This document shows, piece by piece, positions 48,216-59,067 of a DNA stretch of 64,000 nucleotides. The translations under genes and the position numbers were made by a program. Position 1 is the stretch's first letter, and each line of letters begins with the position of its first letter. This stretch comes from Phycomyces nitens (lineage: Eukaryota; Mucoromycota; Mucoromycetes; Mucorales; Phycomycetaceae): contig JAHRBC010000002.1 of assembly GCA_022702545.1 (NCBI GenBank), forward strand, positions 3,100,001-3,164,000, written 5' to 3'. Under the pieces are notes generated by a model. The model was not told the DNA's origin. It searched no databases and was given only the letters and a program-made list of their open reading frames with translations.

Positions 48216-49458
48216 ATGATAATATGGATCTGGCCGACGACACTAATTTTAATTAGCCATGTTTGTTATACCTTGGCATACAGACCCCTGGGGGCTCATT
48301 CTCTCAGAAAACTGGAATCTCTTTCTGTACCAGATCGCCTTGGCATCAACGGTTCATTGCTTTCGCCTTTGCTTGTCCCGCGCGTGTCAGGAACGCCCGG
48401 GAATGTCAAAGTACGCGAGTTTATTGTCCAACATTTCAAGATGCTTGGTTGGCATGTCGAACTTGACCAATTCCTAGACCATACACCTGTTGGTCCTACA
48501 GAGTTTACGAATATCATTGTAACCAAAAACCCAGAATCTACTCATCAGCTTGTGATGGGAGCACATTTTGACTCCAAATACTATCCTGACTTTGAGTTTA
48601 TTGGCGCCACAGACTCTGCGGTTCCTTGTGCGATTCTGATGGATATTGGGACTACAATGAATGTGCTGTTGGAACAGCTCCCAAGCCAGAAATCGCTGCA
48701 ATTCATCTTCTTTGACGGTGAAGAGGCCGCCAAAGAATGGAGCAGCACGGACTCTATTTATGGAGCACGGCAAGTAATTGTTGTTGTCGTTTAATGTTCC
48801 CTCCCCACCCCTGTTTCATTATTGTTATTTTTATGATTATTTTAAAGATACTGGTTGGTTCTGAGTCTCATCCTTGAATATCTAGACATCTTGCCTACAC
48901 GTGGGAGAACACCCTTTTGGACTCCAACCAAAAGAGCCAAAGGGGCAATCGGTTGGACCAAATGGAGCTCTTGGTCTTGCTTGATCTTCTGGGAACGCCC
49001 AATCCTAGCATCAACAATTATTATAGGGACACCAATCGGCTGTTCTACCGCCTCCTGAGTCTCGAGAAGCGTCTCTTGGCCAATTCACTCTTGGCCACGG
49101 TGGCCAAAGATGGAACTGAGCTTGGGCCGGTATTCAACCCGAGATCCTACATGACCTTCCGAGGCGAAATGATCGGCGACGACCATGTCCCTTTTCTCGA
49201 GAGAGGTATAGACGTCCTCCATATCATTCCGTTTCCCTTTCCTTCTGTCTGGCATAATTCTGGGGTAATGATGGCCTTCAATGACCTTTTAGACCAGGAA
49301 AATTTAGCTTATCGGACTGACCCCATTGTTTGTCTGGCTTGTTTTAGGACGGGCCAGAGTGTATCGATCCCAACGTCGTACTTAACTTTGCCGTCCTGTT
49401 TCGTGTGTTTGTTGCTGAATATTTAGAGATTGACCCCTTGGTACACACCGAGTTATAA
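48216..49458 (+). CDS. Glutaminyl-peptide cyclotransferase (glutaminyl cyclase), 3 exons
   Basis: Exons 48216-48769, 48886-49264 and 49348-49458 total 1044 nt, 347 aa. Secretory M28-type zinc enzyme that converts N-terminal Gln to pyroglutamate on exported proteins. Signal sequence MIIWIWPTTLILISHVCYTL. Zinc-site pieces: VMGAHFDSKYYPDFEFIGAT with DSA (Asp), FIFFDGEEAAKEW (Glu pair) and PFPSVWH (His). Other matches: SGTPGNVKVREFIVQHF and IDVLHIIPFPFP, and the C-terminal VLFRVFVAEYL. The first intron has a GC donor (48770, GCAAGT); any GT donor nearby shifts the frame away from HLAYTWE. Stop at 49456. Confidence 0.93.
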
Positions 49459-49661
49459 AGAATGTGTCCCTTTGATTGATACCTTTTTAGCAAGAGACCA
49501 CTGAGACTTGAGATCATTTTCGACACATGGTGGTTCTCTTGATTTGGATGCATGACCGTGACACCAAGGCAATACACTCCCCTTGACATTTGAAGCTCAA
49601 ATCTTTCTTCTTTCTTTTCAACTTCCCCTTTGCTTTTACCTTTCCTTTCCAATTTCTCACA

Positions 49662-50186
49662 ATGGCCTCTACAGACGAGATCCTCTTTGTCGTGATGATT
49701 GTCATCCTCTTCTTCATTGCTCTCCTTGCCCTCGTCTACCTTATCCATAGGATGACAGGACCTCGCCAGCAGGAGCAGGTCCAGTTTATTACGGCATCTC
49801 AACTGGAAGCCATGCGGCCCTCGACCCTCAAACAATCCCACACAAGTAATCGGCAGCCTGGCTGGGGTCTAAAGGATGGCCAGACACGCACGGCCGGCCA
49901 ACTGTCTCCCCTCTCGGAATGGAAGGTAGACGGATTCCAACAAAAGGTTCGTCCATTGTCCGTCATGGCAGAGACAATTGTCCGTCCAAGCTCTGTGCGC
50001 CAGCCATCCTTTAAACCCATGCAGACAATGGCACGTAACCCCTTGCTGCCTATGATTGTAGTCAATGAAGACTCCAATCAGCCCAAGACAGCCTATGCTC
50101 CACCTCCACCTGCTTATGGAGACTATCGAGCATCCCAGCCGATTCGGTGTGATGAAACACCGTTTAAATTTACTGGAAAAAATTAA
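49662..50186 (+). CDS. Single-pass membrane protein with Pro-rich tail, unknown
   Basis: 174 aa, intronless, ATG at 49662 after a long pyrimidine tract. One strong membrane helix near the N-terminus (ILFVVMIVILFFIALLALVY), then an Arg/His stop-transfer (LIHRMTGPRQQ) and a polar, disordered cytosolic domain. The C-terminus has a PPPPAYGDYR motif, a PPxY-like site for WW-domain (Nedd4/Rsp5) partners. Such small membrane PPxY proteins often act as ubiquitin-ligase adaptors; that role here is inference only. Not recognised as a known family. Confidence 0.65.
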   Translation: MASTDEILFVVMIVILFFIALLALVYLIHRMTGPRQQEQVQFITASQLEAMRPSTLKQSHTSNRQPGWGLKDGQTRTAGQLSPLSEWKVDGFQQKVRPLSVMAETIVRPSSVRQPSFKPMQTMARNPLLPMIVVNEDSNQPKTAYAPPPPAYGDYRASQPIRCDETPFKFTGKN

Positions 50187-52914
50187 CAAGTCAAAGCATA
50201 GAGTTTTTATTTTCCCCCCCTTTATTTTTTTTAACCCCTTGCCCTTTTTCATATCTTCATAATCTTCATTCTATTTTCTTGTACAATATCTCGTCTAAAT
50301 TCCATAGAAGACTTTCCAAAAACCAATAAATTGAATGTGCTCTCTAGTTTACTCTCTGTCCATCGATCCTTTTTACGCCAACCCAAAAATGCGTGTAAAT
50401 TTGTCTAGCACTTTCCGGACCGGAATCTGTTGGTCCGGAAATCCAAAATGCCTGTTTGGCAGCCCTACATCCATTCTATCCGTACAAACAAGGTGGCCTT
50501 ACAGCTCTGCACCACACTGTACATCAACATGCCTTTAACATTTCTTTTGCCACTCGTCTCTAGACCTACAGGCATGCCTCAGCATTGTTCTAGGAGATGG
50601 GTTTTATTGTATTCTTTGATTATTCATTAGCCCTACTTTTGTATGTCCCCTTTCATTTATTTCTTGAGTTCCAGAAAGACATACCAAGTATAAAGAATGG
50701 CTTATTGCAATAAGTTTCCCTGGCCATACAGGTATAGATTGATAAAAATGAAATGAAATAAATTGAAAAGGACACAATATATCTCTATCAAGAGGCCAGT
50801 TTATCATCCCAAATCATCTTTCTTTTTTCTCTTTCTTTTTTTCTGCACAATGATCGGAATTCACAGTATGTCAAGTCAGGGATCCCATCTTTATTTGCAA
50901 GTGTGCCTGATTGCTCAACTATAAAGAAGCCTTGATATTGTATCATGATCAACCTATTTTGCATTGTAATCATGGAATGGGATTTCCAAGAGAATAATAT
51001 ATATATAAATATATATATATATAAATCTGGATATCATTAAATTTATTGCTGGAATTAGGGAGAAGTCCAGATGCAAGTAGATGATGATTTGAGCAAATTA
51101 ACAGATGGGCTGTACAGTTATCATTGTCCTGCTCTGCTGCGCCAACTATCTCCCTGCAGTCCATAGAAAATGAGGAGGCTAGCTTCGATGGTTTTGAACA
51201 ATTCTCAGAATTGACACCCCAAAAAGAAGCTTGGCAGGAGAGAAACGAGAGATAGGATCCGACGGCCATCCTGTCTGATGGTAAGCCATTGAAAGATGAA
51301 TTCTATAGTTTATGGTGTCCATTGAGAATAGACATGTACAGTGTGCCTTTCGGTATTCCAAAAGGAATTGGAAAGAGAGGGATAAGGACATATAAAGATA
51401 TGACAGCATCGTACCTTTCTTCTTTCACTATTCCTTTGCAAGGTAGGAGTGTGAAGGATAATTTATATATATATATATAATACACATCTAATGTTAATAT
51501 GACGGTCTCTATATTTCTTTCGAATCAGGATGTCTAGGTAGCATTAAAGCCGGTGTGCATTGCTTGGTTCTGACATTCTCAATGTAGCCCTGATGGGCTT
51601 CAATAGGAATATATCATTTTCAAAGAGACTTGTAGCGACATTTTGCAAAAAAGAAAAAAGAAAACAGAATTTTGAGCAAGCATTATTTTCAGAGAATTTA
51701 ATGACATGTAAATGATTAATTGGTAAATAATCAAGATAGATTATAAATTTCCTAAAGAATTTCCAACTAATGTATATCTGCAATCACATCATAATCCTTT
51801 TATCAATCAATCAATCAGTCAGTCAATCAGTCACTCTTTTATGCTTGTCTGTATTCTCTTGCCGTCCAACCTTTTGGGCTCTAAAGATTTGTATGGCCAT
51901 TTGTATGCCATGAGATCCAAGAATATATATATGTATATATGTATATATATTGGAATTGATTTTTGTATTTGACTCATCTTTTGATACCAGAGATCAAACA
52001 AAGGTTGGATAATATTCTATTGAGTTGTGTGCCTATGGACTATTGACTAGTGTTGTTTGATCACAACATTCCCACAACACCTTCATATGTCTTTAGCTTG
52101 GAATACAAGGGGGTAAGTAAATATACTTATCTCTATTTACTTTTGTCGTACATGAAAAATAAAGTCAAGAGTTAAGCTTAAATAATCATTTTTGATTTGC
52201 CACTAAATTATAAAAAAAAGAAAGAATATATAGTTTTGTTGGTCTTTAAATGAATTTTGCAGGCATCAAGTTATGTCCTATAAGAGTATTTATTTCTGTA
52301 TAGAAATTATAGGACGTGATAACGATGAAATAGATCTGTGTCTATGCTTCATGCCTTGATAAGAACCAACATAAATGATCGCCATTCCTATACTTGTTTT
52401 GTATTGACAAGCAGTTTTGCTTGCATCAAGTCAAAATTAATTATTTCATCTCGCCAAGCTTTAAATGCTTATTAAAACAAAAAGATTTATCTATCTATTG
52501 ATCATTCAAAAATCCAGAGCGACAAGGCACAATCAAGCTACCCATATTGTCGACAGATCTGGCTCTCGGTTGCTGCCATTTACACCATATATACCTTTTT
52601 ATAATCACAGACAGATGGCACGGAGGCTGAACGGGATTGAACCCGAAGCCTGTACTTCCGGCATGCTGTCAGAAGACTTGTATGCTTTATAGATGCGCAC
52701 TGAGGAAAATGGTTTCTGATATACAAAATAAAAAGATGATTCTGGCAGCAACGATCATAAAAGAACAGAGGACATCTCCTTTAAGCGCGGACAAGCATAT
52801 TCCGAGCCGATATATATATATAGCTATTGTGATCGTTTCTGTTAGCATTGTCATTTTTACTAGGAGGTTTTAAATACATTTATTTTATGTATTTATTCTT
52901 CTTGCCAAGTGTCC
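50187..52914. other. Long gene-poor interval
   Basis: About 2.7 kb with no supported gene. A plus-strand stretch at about 51150-51460 keeps short readable frames (SIENEEASFDGFEQFSEL, then MYSVPFGIPKGIGKRGI) with stops between and may be a decayed gene or transposon. TCAA-type repeats at about 51803-51835 and several TA tracts. A tRNA-T-arm-like string near 52630 is discussed under rejected items. Confidence 0.4.
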
Positions 52915-53560
52915 ATGATATCAACTATGCAGGCCCTTGAGGTCGCGGTTATCAAGCCTGACATGCATTTTGGACGCCACATTTGCGATGCAATGGATCA
53001 GGTGAAGTATATGGTTCTTTTGTTGATGCTCTACAATAAGAGACCCATTGGATTATTATTATTATTATTATTATTTTAAAATATATATATATAAATATAA
53101 AACTGATTTATAGGTAAAGACCAAGTCTCGATCTTTACCAAATAACCTCTTTATATGCCTTTTTATCTAGATGGCCGAGAAAGTGGTTACGTCAACAAGT
53201 GTGATCCTATAGCAGCAATATTCCTTTGAATATAGTAAAGAAGAAGATTTACCAATAGCAAAATTCGCATGAACTGTGTACCTCTATAATGCAGGAGAAC
53301 AACCTCTTCCTGTGCTTCTCACGGGGTGGCATTGTAAAGCAGTTTGAAATCCAAGACGGAGAGGCTGATGAGGATGGACTCTGTGGTCTATATCCCTGTA
53401 GGCCCCTATAGTTTCATGTATTCTTTGTATGCTCATCTTCAAGCGAGACATAATGCCTTGCTCTTTATATCGTCCTCAACCTATTCATGCGATACTGATC
53501 CCCTGCAAGAATGCCTTTTTATATTCCCCTATCCTCCTCCACCTCCTCCTCGTTGTCTTC
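52915..53560 (+). pseudogene. NDK6-like nucleoside diphosphate kinase remnant
   Basis: The first exon (52915-53001) is sound: MISTMQALEVAVIKPDMHFG, then RHICDAMDQ before a GTGAAG donor. VAVIKPD is the opening strand of nucleoside diphosphate kinases (nucleotide gamma-phosphate transfer). Further on, around 53385-53440, GPYSFMYSLYAHLQA resembles the SGP.....L.G..A segment of NDK6-type proteins, and around 53490-53530 a frameshifted trace of the terminal RNAFHGSDS block can be guessed. No splicing that gives one open frame was found, and the active-site His region is not visible. Best reading is a pseudogene; a gene with exons I could not place remains possible. Confidence 0.4.
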
Positions 53561-53698
53561 CTTCTCCTTGACTCCTGCTGTTGTTGTTTTTGCTGTTATT
53601 GTTGTTGTATAGATGCCTGTCTGACGTTCTCTATTATCCTGGCGAATAATATAAATAACCCAACTATTTTTCTTTCCTTTCTTTCTTTACTTTTCAAC

Positions 53699-54292
53699 AT
53701 GCCACTCACTCGACCTACAAGATCCAAGTGGGCTACCTTTTTTACTTGGTTCACACGAGACATACAAAGTCGACGAGGATCCCAGAGCAGTGCCTGTTCA
53801 GAGCTCTCTACACCCTCTACACCCCCACCCACCTTTGGACGGTCCAAGAAACGCCTGTTTTCCAACGAAAGAAATCTCGATATCGATCCCGTATCTTCCC
53901 CTGTTTTCTTTCGTCGTCTGTCCAAGCGAACTCCTAACCCAATTCCAGACACGCCTCCACCAGAAACAGGCCATCTTGATGATCTGTTTGCCCTTGCCTT
54001 GGATGAGGTATATAACATTACAAGACAACACTTTTTATATAAATATATATTTATAAATATATATTGACATTCTCAATAGATAAACTATGCAGAGGATTCG
54101 CGAGGATCACCGTATTACTCTGGCGACCGTATCACTGCACGAGAGGCTATTGAAGGCTATACCCATGCCTACACCGATCTACTCAAACAAACCGCAGACC
54201 TCACGATACGATGTCTTTTAGAATCCAAAACACAGCCCAGGATTGCCCAGCTTCAAGAAAAATACGACGCGCTTCCCGAAGATACTCATTAA
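53699..54292 (+). CDS. Conserved-looking protein of unknown function, 2 exons
   Basis: Exons 53699-54007 and 54080-54292 give 173 aa. N-terminal half is basic and Ser/Pro-rich (MPLTRPTRSKWATFFTWFTR, SRRGSQSSACSELSTPSTPP), the middle holds FFRRLSKRTPNPIPDTPPPE, a possible phosphorylation or SH3-type region. The C-terminal exon is helical (GDRITAREAIEGYTHAYTDL, then IAQLQEKYDAL). No known domain recognised. A long pyrimidine tract precedes the start codon. The intron is GT-AG, 72 nt. Confidence 0.65.
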
Positions 54293-54631
54293 TTCATCCA
54301 TTTATTTATTTTTCTATCAATCTCTTTTACGATCTCATCGTTGTATATACGCATCTATTTATTTGTTTGCTTTCGCCTATATATTTATATTTATATTTAT
54401 ATTTATATATATTTATCTAAAATATACGTCTTTATCTATATATCATATTTTCAGAATGAAAAAAAAAGAGGCAATTCGTCATTTTCACTATAGTCGCACA
54501 TCTCTTATGCAGCCCTCAAATCACGAGATACACACACACACGCATGTATTACTATTTGTCTCTTGTATCTCACTAGAGACTGACGTATTCTCCTTTTTAT
54601 CCTCAACCCATCTTTTTCTGTAATCACCTCA
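54293..54631. other. Short AT-rich spacer
   Basis: TATTTA tandem repeats at about 54380-54415 and a (CA)n run near 54530-54540. No gene; promoter of the F-box gene. Confidence 0.5.
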
Positions 54632-56353
54632 ATGCCCATTAAAGATTTACCATGGACAGTATGGCAGCAGGTCATCTTGCCACTCTTGGACGCCTCTTCT
54701 CTTGCTCGTCTATCAGAGACCTCTCGTCATTTTTACCAGCTAGCAAATGACGAGTATCTCTGGCGAAACCTAGTCTTTGATGACTATAATCTATCCCATG
54801 ATGTCAGCTACCGTGAAAAGGGCTGGAAGACACTCTATGGACAGCTGGAGCACAGTGCAGTGTATACATGGGGAGAAAACAGCGATGGCCGACTTGGATT
54901 TGGTCAGCAAAGAGGAAACCATTTTCAGCGCATGTCTCGTTCGTAAGCCATCCTTTTTTTTCTTTCTTTCTTGTAAACCTTGTAGCACGGGATTAAAGGT
55001 TATTTGAATAGAGTGACTACACCACGAGAATTGACGACTTTGAGAGGAAAAGGCATTGTATCCATTTCATCTGGTGGTTGGTCTTTCCATGGCCTATCTA
55101 AGCAAGGAGAGGTCTGGATGTGGGGCACTGTAGGTTGATCTAAACACCTTTGGGAGCCATTGGAACCTTAACCATCTTACATAGATGGATAGTGAGTGGG
55201 AAGCCCGTTCGACTCTTGCCTTTAAGCCAGTCAGTACACCAACCTTGGTTAATCTCCCACCAGGCACCCATATTACTTCCTTGGCATGTGGACGCTCACA
55301 TGCAGTAGCCATGGAGAGGAATCCAATGGTTGCCTGGAACTGGGATAACTTGTGGAGGCCAAAAAAGGTGATCTTTGTTGAAAAACTGGTTCAGGTTGCT
55401 GCTACATGGCGTGGATCAATAGCATTGACATCCAATGGAGTGGTCTGCATTATGGATCTGCCCACTCCTACCAGTACCATGAATGATCCCTATGAGCAAG
55501 AGTCATTATGGCAGGGTGTCAGTTTCTCGCTGGATTCTATACGCCAAGACGCCAGCCAAACTCAAAAAGAGGTTCTTTTGGAAGCAATTGAGGAAGGAGA
55601 CAGGATAGTACAGGTGGCTGGATTGGAGAATTCAATGATTGCCCTTTCATTATTTGGAAAGGTGTTCAAGATTGTTCTCAATAAATTGGATCAACTCCAA
55701 AACTCGCCTGCTGCCTACACAACCTTGCTGGCCCCCTTTAGTGCCACTTTAAACGAAGTAAATGATCGTCAGGGCACGGTCCAGAGATTTATCAGTGGAG
55801 CATTCCGGCAATTTGCAGTGTATACCACTCCTGGGCGAGTGCTTCTTGGTCAGCAAGATACTGATTATTCAGGAGAATACACACTTGAAGAGTATGAGGA
55901 GGACACATCCAGCGATAGTGAACAGGATCAGCAAGAAGATGAAGAACAGGATCCTCACCAGCCATACCATTTTCATCCCTTTGCCCAAAGGAATAGAACC
56001 TCGACTGATGGGACGGATAGGTCAACTGTCAAGATTCACTGGATTGGAGGCAGTATTTGCAATGTGTCCTTTGGCGAGCAAGTATCTTTATAGACAATGG
56101 ACAAGTATTGGTATTGGTATTGGTATTTATTTGTATTTTTTTTAGCTATCATACAGGTGCATTGACTACAGATGGCAGTCTGTATACCTGGGGAAAGTAT
56201 AGCAGTGGTGCCTTGGGACATGGCCCAAATCTAGACGATGTCCATTGCCCAAAGAAAGTACGTGTCTTTGATGACAAGTTTGTCTTTGGCATTGGGTTTG
56301 GTGGTTGGCAGAGTAGTGCGCTGGTTATTTCAAAAGAAGTTGAAACACAATAA
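54632..56353 (+). CDS. F-box protein with RCC1-like repeats, 4 exons
   Basis: Exons 54632-54942, 55012-55129, 55185-56077 and 56146-56353 total 1530 nt, 509 aa. F-box at the N-terminus: LPWTVWQQVILPLLDASSLA, RLSETSRHFYQLANDEYLWR. Then RCC1-type blades: VYTWGENSDGRLGFG, SISSGGWSFHGLSKQGEVWM, SLACGRSHAVAME, FGDYHTGALTTDGSLYTWGK and GIGFGGWQSSALV. The arrangement resembles yeast Saf1: F-box recruits Skp1-cullin ligase, the propeller recognises the substrate. An acidic insert (EEDTSSDSEQDQQEDEEQD) lies before the last blade. The third intron has a GC donor (56078, GCAAGT); splicing there creates the canonical GDYHTxAL of RCC1 repeats, which supports it. Confidence 0.88.
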
Positions 56354-56577
56354 AGCCTACATCACATTCAACAAGATCAAAAAGGTAATAATAATAATAA
56401 TAAAGTAAAAAAAAAAAAAAGGATACACCAAGTCTGCAAAAAGTGATGCATTTGCTGTATGCGCACTTGTAAAACAATCAGAGAGAAAAAAGGCTAAAGA
56501 AGATGATGTTAAATGCATGTTGTGTGTTGTGCTATGTACATGAATAATAGTGTAATAATAATATTAATAGTCGATTC

Positions 56578-57121
56578 TTATTCCCTTTCTTTCCGTTTCC
56601 TCGTCTCTCGTTCTTTTCCCTTTGTCTTTTCGGGTGTATTTAATGGTGGGTTAATCTTTTTTGATTGAGACGATGATTCAGCTGTGCAATGTAGTCGTAA
56701 GGGAAGAGAGGTAGGTTGATTCAATCGACACTTTTTATCAGCATGTCTATTGAAATAAAATGAGAATTACATGACCAAAAGGACATCTGGGCCTTTTTTC
56801 TTACCCTAATGATTCGTCGTCCTGGGTAAGTAATGTAGGATCAGATATAAAGGTACTTCTGCCGCCTCGTAAAGAGACTGATAGATTAAAGATGGCGGGA
56901 CCTTGGAGATCGGCAAACAAGACATGAGAATCTGCCAGGAGGTGCCCGCCTACAGTGGTGATACGTTGTTGTCCAACTGCTATAGAGGTTGTCTGTGCTA
57001 GACGTAGCTTTAGATCATAAACGGTATGGGATCCAAGGGCATTGAATACGACACACACTGTGCCAATTCCGCCAAAGGAGTTTACAATGGCTTGAAAATA
57101 ATGTTGTGTTAACGGCGCCAT
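56578..57121 (-). CDS. Ubiquitin-like domain protein with internal LRGG, 2 exons
   Basis: Exons 57121-56805 and 56746-56578 (161 aa). After about 17 residues the protein reads as a ubiquitin-like fold: TVCVVFNALGSHTVYDLKLR, RITTVGGHLLADSHVLFADL, FNLSVSLRGGRSTF. LRGG falls at residues 84-87, exactly where ubiquitin ends, and is followed by 74 residues with HADKKCR and a very basic end (RKRKERE). This is the layout of ubiquitin-like precursors or of Sde2-like and FUBI-like fusions, but the tail does not match one I know. Whether it is cleaved after GG is untested. Divergent from no close neighbour; 503 nt before NAP1 stop. Confidence 0.65.
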
Positions 57122-57299
57122 AACGGCTACTGAACCATGTGGGTACGCGCGGGTAAGAAAGAGAGGAGAGGAGAGAAAGACGTCATGAGGTTTAAATAGG
57201 GCTGGGGGAGGATTTATTGGACGAGATATACGCCCGGCTGCCTATTTCTGGTCATTAGAGTGGGATTGCAAAGCCACTTTTTAACCCATTGTTCTCTTT

Positions 57300-57335
<36 letters not shown>

Positions 57336-57623
57336 TCTGGTGGTTTTATGTGAAAGAGAAAGGGTTTGCTTGATAATGAACTCGTACAAAAGATAAGCAA
57401 ATTTAATGACCAAGTTTCGCGCTGCTGTATCTTTTGTATGTTTATTTTTGAAAGAATATAGGAGAAAAACAGAGGAGCAACAAAAAAAAGAGAGAGAGAA
57501 AGAGAGAGAAAGATTGAGAGAGAGAAAAAGATAGAAACACGGGAAAAAGGCTCATTAGGGTTTTTGTTCTAGGTAACCTTTAGGGCAAAATAAAATGAAG
57601 TAGATGGAGGGGTTGGAAGAAGT
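57122..57623. repeat. Spacer with (CA)n(TA)n and (GA)n tracts
   Basis: A CACACACA-TATATATA compound microsatellite at about 57301-57334 and a purine GAGAGAAAGAGAG tract at about 57488-57530. Promoter side of the ubiquitin-like gene and 3' side of NAP1. Confidence 0.65.
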
Positions 57624-59067
57624 TTAAGATTGCTTGCACTCGGGAGTGTTATCGCCCTTGGCAGGGTGCTATATTGCAGAAATGAGCGTATTAATATTAA
57701 GATGTCCAAATGATAATAAAATGTGTTAAATCAACTTACAGCACTGTCCTCATCTTCATCATCATCGTCTTCCTCATCATCATCATCATCTTCATCATCT
57801 TCCTCCTCATCGTAAAAGTCCTCATCAAACTCATCGTCGCCCTCAAAGTCTTCGTATTCGAGTGCCTTGCCGGTAAAGTAGTCGACGGCGCGGGGAATAA
57901 TCTTATCCTTGAATTCCTCACCCATCTCATAATCAGCCTCAAGCTTGGCATCGAGACCTTCGGCCTCCTCCTCATCGAGCTCTTCCTCCTCACCAGGGAA
58001 GGCAGGTGGGCTGAAGAAAAGGAAGAAGGAGTCGGCAGGGACAGTACGCTTGACTACGCGAGTCTTGTTGGTACCCTTGTGGCGCTGCTTCTTGGTCTCG
58101 ACAGTGACGGTGAGGTTCTTGCCTTCGTTCCAGTGGATTTCACAGCCCTCGGCGTGGTCGTAAACAAAGTCACCACCGTAGGCATGATCCTGGTAGTAGT
58201 AGACCTTGCTGAGGATCTTGTCAGTAAAGAAGGCGTTGGGAGAGAACTCAAAGTCGAGCTTGAAGCCAGGGTTCTTCATGTACGACATGCGGACATCGAC
58301 CAAGTGCTTCAAGACCTCCTCGTCGTTCTCAGTGATGGTCTCGGCAATCTGAGGGTGGTTCTTCAAGAGAGTAAGCCAGAACTCGGGGATACCAACAATA
58401 TCCTCCTCGTCCTTCTCATCTTCCTCTTCGTCCTTCTTCTTATCGTTCTCTTCTTCGTCTTCATCTTCCTCGTCAACCTTCTCACCAATGGCGATTTCCT
58501 CAGGGGTAGGCTCATACTTTCCGCTGATTACTTCAGCACGCTTCTCGTAGAGGGGGCGGTACAATTCAAGGTACTTCTTCTCAAGGGCGAGGACTTCTTC
58601 CTGGAACTTGTGTTCCAATTCACCGTGCTTGGACTGGAAGTACTTGAGGCCATTGATGCGACGCTTGACCTGAGTGGGAAGAGAGTCAATGTAGCCAGAG
58701 GGACGGCCAACAAGGTTACCAAGCTTGCCCTGGAGCATGCTGATAAGGGCAGGGTTGCCAGTGAAGGCACCGCTGAGGGCAGAGGCCTGGCCAGAGGCAC
58801 CTGTTAAAGAGTGAGTCTGGTGTCTGTCTAGTACAGTTTGTGTGTAGCTTACCTGGGGTAGTAATAGTCTCCATGTCTTCTGAAATAGTCGTTACGGTGG
58901 GACGGTAGTTGGAGGCGATGGGGGCGGGATTAATAGGTGTGTTCTGGGGAGTGGGTGCAGTGAAGGATCCGAGTTTGTTCTTGATTTCTACGCCAGAAGC
59001 TATTAAAGGAGGTTAGTGTTTTTCGAAAGCATTAGGAGATGAGGATCGCACCTGTTTGCTGATCCAT
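57624..59067 (-). CDS. NAP1: Nucleosome assembly protein 1, 4 exons
   Basis: Exons 59067-59052, 58999-58853, 58800-57740 and 57668-57624 total 1269 nt, 422 aa. Histone H2A-H2B chaperone that shuttles between cytosol and nucleus. Long dimerisation helix (YIDSLPTQVKRRINGLKYFQ to ALEKKYLELYRPLYEKR), then the earmuff domain with GIPEFWLTLLKNHPQIAETI, LKHLVDVRMSYMKNPGFKLD, FEFSPNAFF, GCEIHWNEGKNLTV and SFFLFFSPP, ending in a poly-Asp/Glu tail. The last tiny exon adds HPAKGDNTPECKQS, so the protein ends in CKQS, a CaaX-type prenylation signal as in animal NAP1L1/NAP1L4. First exon is 16 nt of coding sequence. Confidence 0.96.

Noticed and set aside
52625..52705. tRNA-like sequence on the minus strand with GGGTTCAATCCC
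   Set aside because: The string resembles a tRNA B-box/T-arm, but the T-loop would be one base short, no matching acceptor stem was found, and the anticodon arm would have an 11-nt loop. Not reported as a tRNA gene.
48096..53096. Repeated motif TTTAAAATATATATATATAAATA near 48.1 and 53.08 kb
   Set aside because: Simple AT repeat that recurs in AT-rich spacers; no TIR or duplication supports a mobile element.
57710..58807. 365-codon plus-strand frame opposite NAP1
   Set aside because: Hydrophobic Leu/Val/Ile-rich antisense of the Asp/Glu-rich NAP1 coding sequence.
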